Part shown: positions 5,690 through 6,101 of the stretch, piece by piece
Position numbering within the stretch: position 1 is the first letter of the stretch
Layout of the letters: each line of letters begins with the position of its first letter
Source of the DNA: Thioalkalivibrio sp.
GTDB lineage: Bacteria > Pseudomonadota > Gammaproteobacteria > Ectothiorhodospirales > Ectothiorhodospiraceae
Length of the DNA stretch: 6,101 nt
Direction: 5' to 3'
Assembly (NCBI GenBank): GCA_007120575.1
Contig: SKNJ01000201.1
Location: forward strand, 1 to 6,101
The notes under the pieces: model-generated
Databases searched by the model: none
Told to the model about the DNA's origin: nothing
The model's input: only the letters and a program-made list of their open reading frames with translations
Made by a program: the position numbers and the translations under genes

Positions 5690-5731
5690 TGATGTACACG
5701 CTGAAAGCTGTGTCACTTTTGCTTGTGCAAC
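5690..5731 (+). repeat. Diverged direct repeat, copy B
   Basis: Second copy of the split motif: ATGTACACG (5692-5700), 11 different bases, then GTCACTTTTGCTTGTG (5712-5727). It is exactly 319 bases from copy A and lies just past the DUF192 stop at 5752. The first nine bases and the GTCAC-TTTGC-TG core are conserved while the spacer is not. Confidence 0.45.
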
Positions 5732-5751
5732 CGGGTCCGGGCGGGGTCGCG

Positions 5752-6101
5752 TCAGTGGATCCGTTCGAGGGCCCGGCCGATATCCGGGATGCGGTCACCG
5801 GGGCGGATGCCATGGCGTTCGAACCACCCGGCGTTGGTCTCCAGCGCGAAGCGGACGGGGCGGTGCGAGCGGTGGAGGGTCTCGGTCTCCGGTTCCATGG
5901 TCTCGATATTGGTGATCACGTAGTGGCGGTTGACGAATGCCACGTCCAGCGGGATCCGGGTGTTCTTCATCCACATGGCCCGCAGGCCGCTGTATTCCCA
6001 GACGAACAGCATCCCCCCGTTGTCCGCCAGGTGTTCGCGGTACATCAGGCCGCGCTGTTTGCTGGCCGGGTCTGCCGCGACTTCCACGTCGAGAACCTGC
6101 C
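5752..6101 (-). CDS. DUF192 (UPF0127) family protein, N-terminus beyond right edge
   Basis: 115 residues are visible, ending at TGA 5754-5752; the frame is open to the window edge. The DUF192 core is clear: VEVAADPASKQRGLMYREHL near the visible start, NGGMLFVWEYSGLRAMWMKNT, IPLDVAFVN, then RPVRFALETNAGWFERHGIRPGDRI near the end. Family members are usually about 150-170 residues, many with a signal peptide, so some 40 residues including any export signal are missing here. The GTG at 6087-6085 is an internal valine, not a start, since conserved residues continue upstream (QVLD). The function of the family is not established. No neighbour in the window suggests a role; a hairpin lies about 80 bases downstream. 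Confidence 0.88.
   Translation of the reverse strand, partial: QVLDVEVAADPASKQRGLMYREHLADNGGMLFVWEYSGLRAMWMKNTRIPLDVAFVNRHYVITNIETMEPETETLHRSHRPVRFALETNAGWFERHGIRPGDRIPDIGRALERIH

Larger units (their letters stand above)
5357..5751. other. Repeat-rich non-coding stretch between the palindromic element and the DUF192 gene
   Basis: About 395 bases hold no credible gene: the open frames crossing it have Arg/Pro/Gly/Ser-rich, family-less translations and one continues antisense into the DUF192 gene. What it does hold is a cluster of short palindromes, two facing copies of a larger hairpin repeat, a 10-bp hairpin and a long-range direct repeat, each listed separately. The most likely reading is an intergenic landing zone for repetitive elements. 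Confidence 0.7.

Noticed and set aside
5371..5731. CRISPR array
   Set aside because: Only two diverged copies, 319 bases apart, with no regular spacers and no cas genes.
5373..5915. 180-residue plus-strand open frame across the repeat mosaic, starting in direct repeat copy A
   Set aside because: Runs through hairpin repeats and into the DUF192 gene antisense; Arg/Ser/Pro/Gly-rich with no domain. The MYT start shared with copy B follows from the DNA repeat.

Overview
This GC-rich window carries a dense, mostly housekeeping gene block that looks like a gammaproteobacterium, perhaps of the Ectothiorhodospiraceae/Thioalkalivibrio type. The clues are a classical AAK-GNAT ArgA, the AmgK-MurU cell-wall recycling pair, and two DsrE-like sulfur-relay-type proteins side by side. 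The taxonomic guess comes from gene content and protein style only; there is no rRNA in the window.

Layout, left to right. (1) Positions 1-716, plus strand: the C-terminal end of one DsrE-like protein, then a complete second DsrE-like protein with a signal peptide. (2) Positions 701-3221, minus strand: a compact operon transcribed cpdA > amgK > murU, its genes joined by a 4-base and a 1-base start/stop overlap. It encodes a class III metallophosphodiesterase and the two enzymes that turn recycled MurNAc into UDP-MurNAc. (3) A 140-base divergent promoter region (3222-3361) separates cpdA from dksA. (4) Positions 3362-3784, plus strand: a DksA whose zinc-finger cysteines are reduced to one (C-T-S-A). 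(5) Positions 3775-5154, minus strand: argA, first enzyme of arginine synthesis, with a GTG start. (6) Positions 5155-5751: a roughly 600-base non-coding stretch rich in repeats. (7) Positions 5752-6101, minus strand: the C-terminal part of a DUF192 protein running off the right edge.

Both convergent gene pairs (DsrE-like/murU and dksA/argA) overlap tail to tail at their stop codons, by 16 and 10 bases, so neither has room for a conventional terminator between the genes.

The most unusual part is the non-coding stretch. It begins with a 164-bp MITE-like element whose three nested inverted repeats (18-bp perfect outer arms, a middle pair and a central pair) share one centre near 5274.5. It lies 38 bases upstream of the argA start. 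After it comes a mosaic of small hairpins, two facing copies of a GTCATTGCGAGG-type palindromic repeat with structure-preserving differences, a 10-bp hairpin, and a diverged direct repeat of about 40 bases whose copies lie exactly 319 bases apart. No new multi-gene system (defence, toxin-antitoxin, biosynthetic cluster) is visible in the protein genes.
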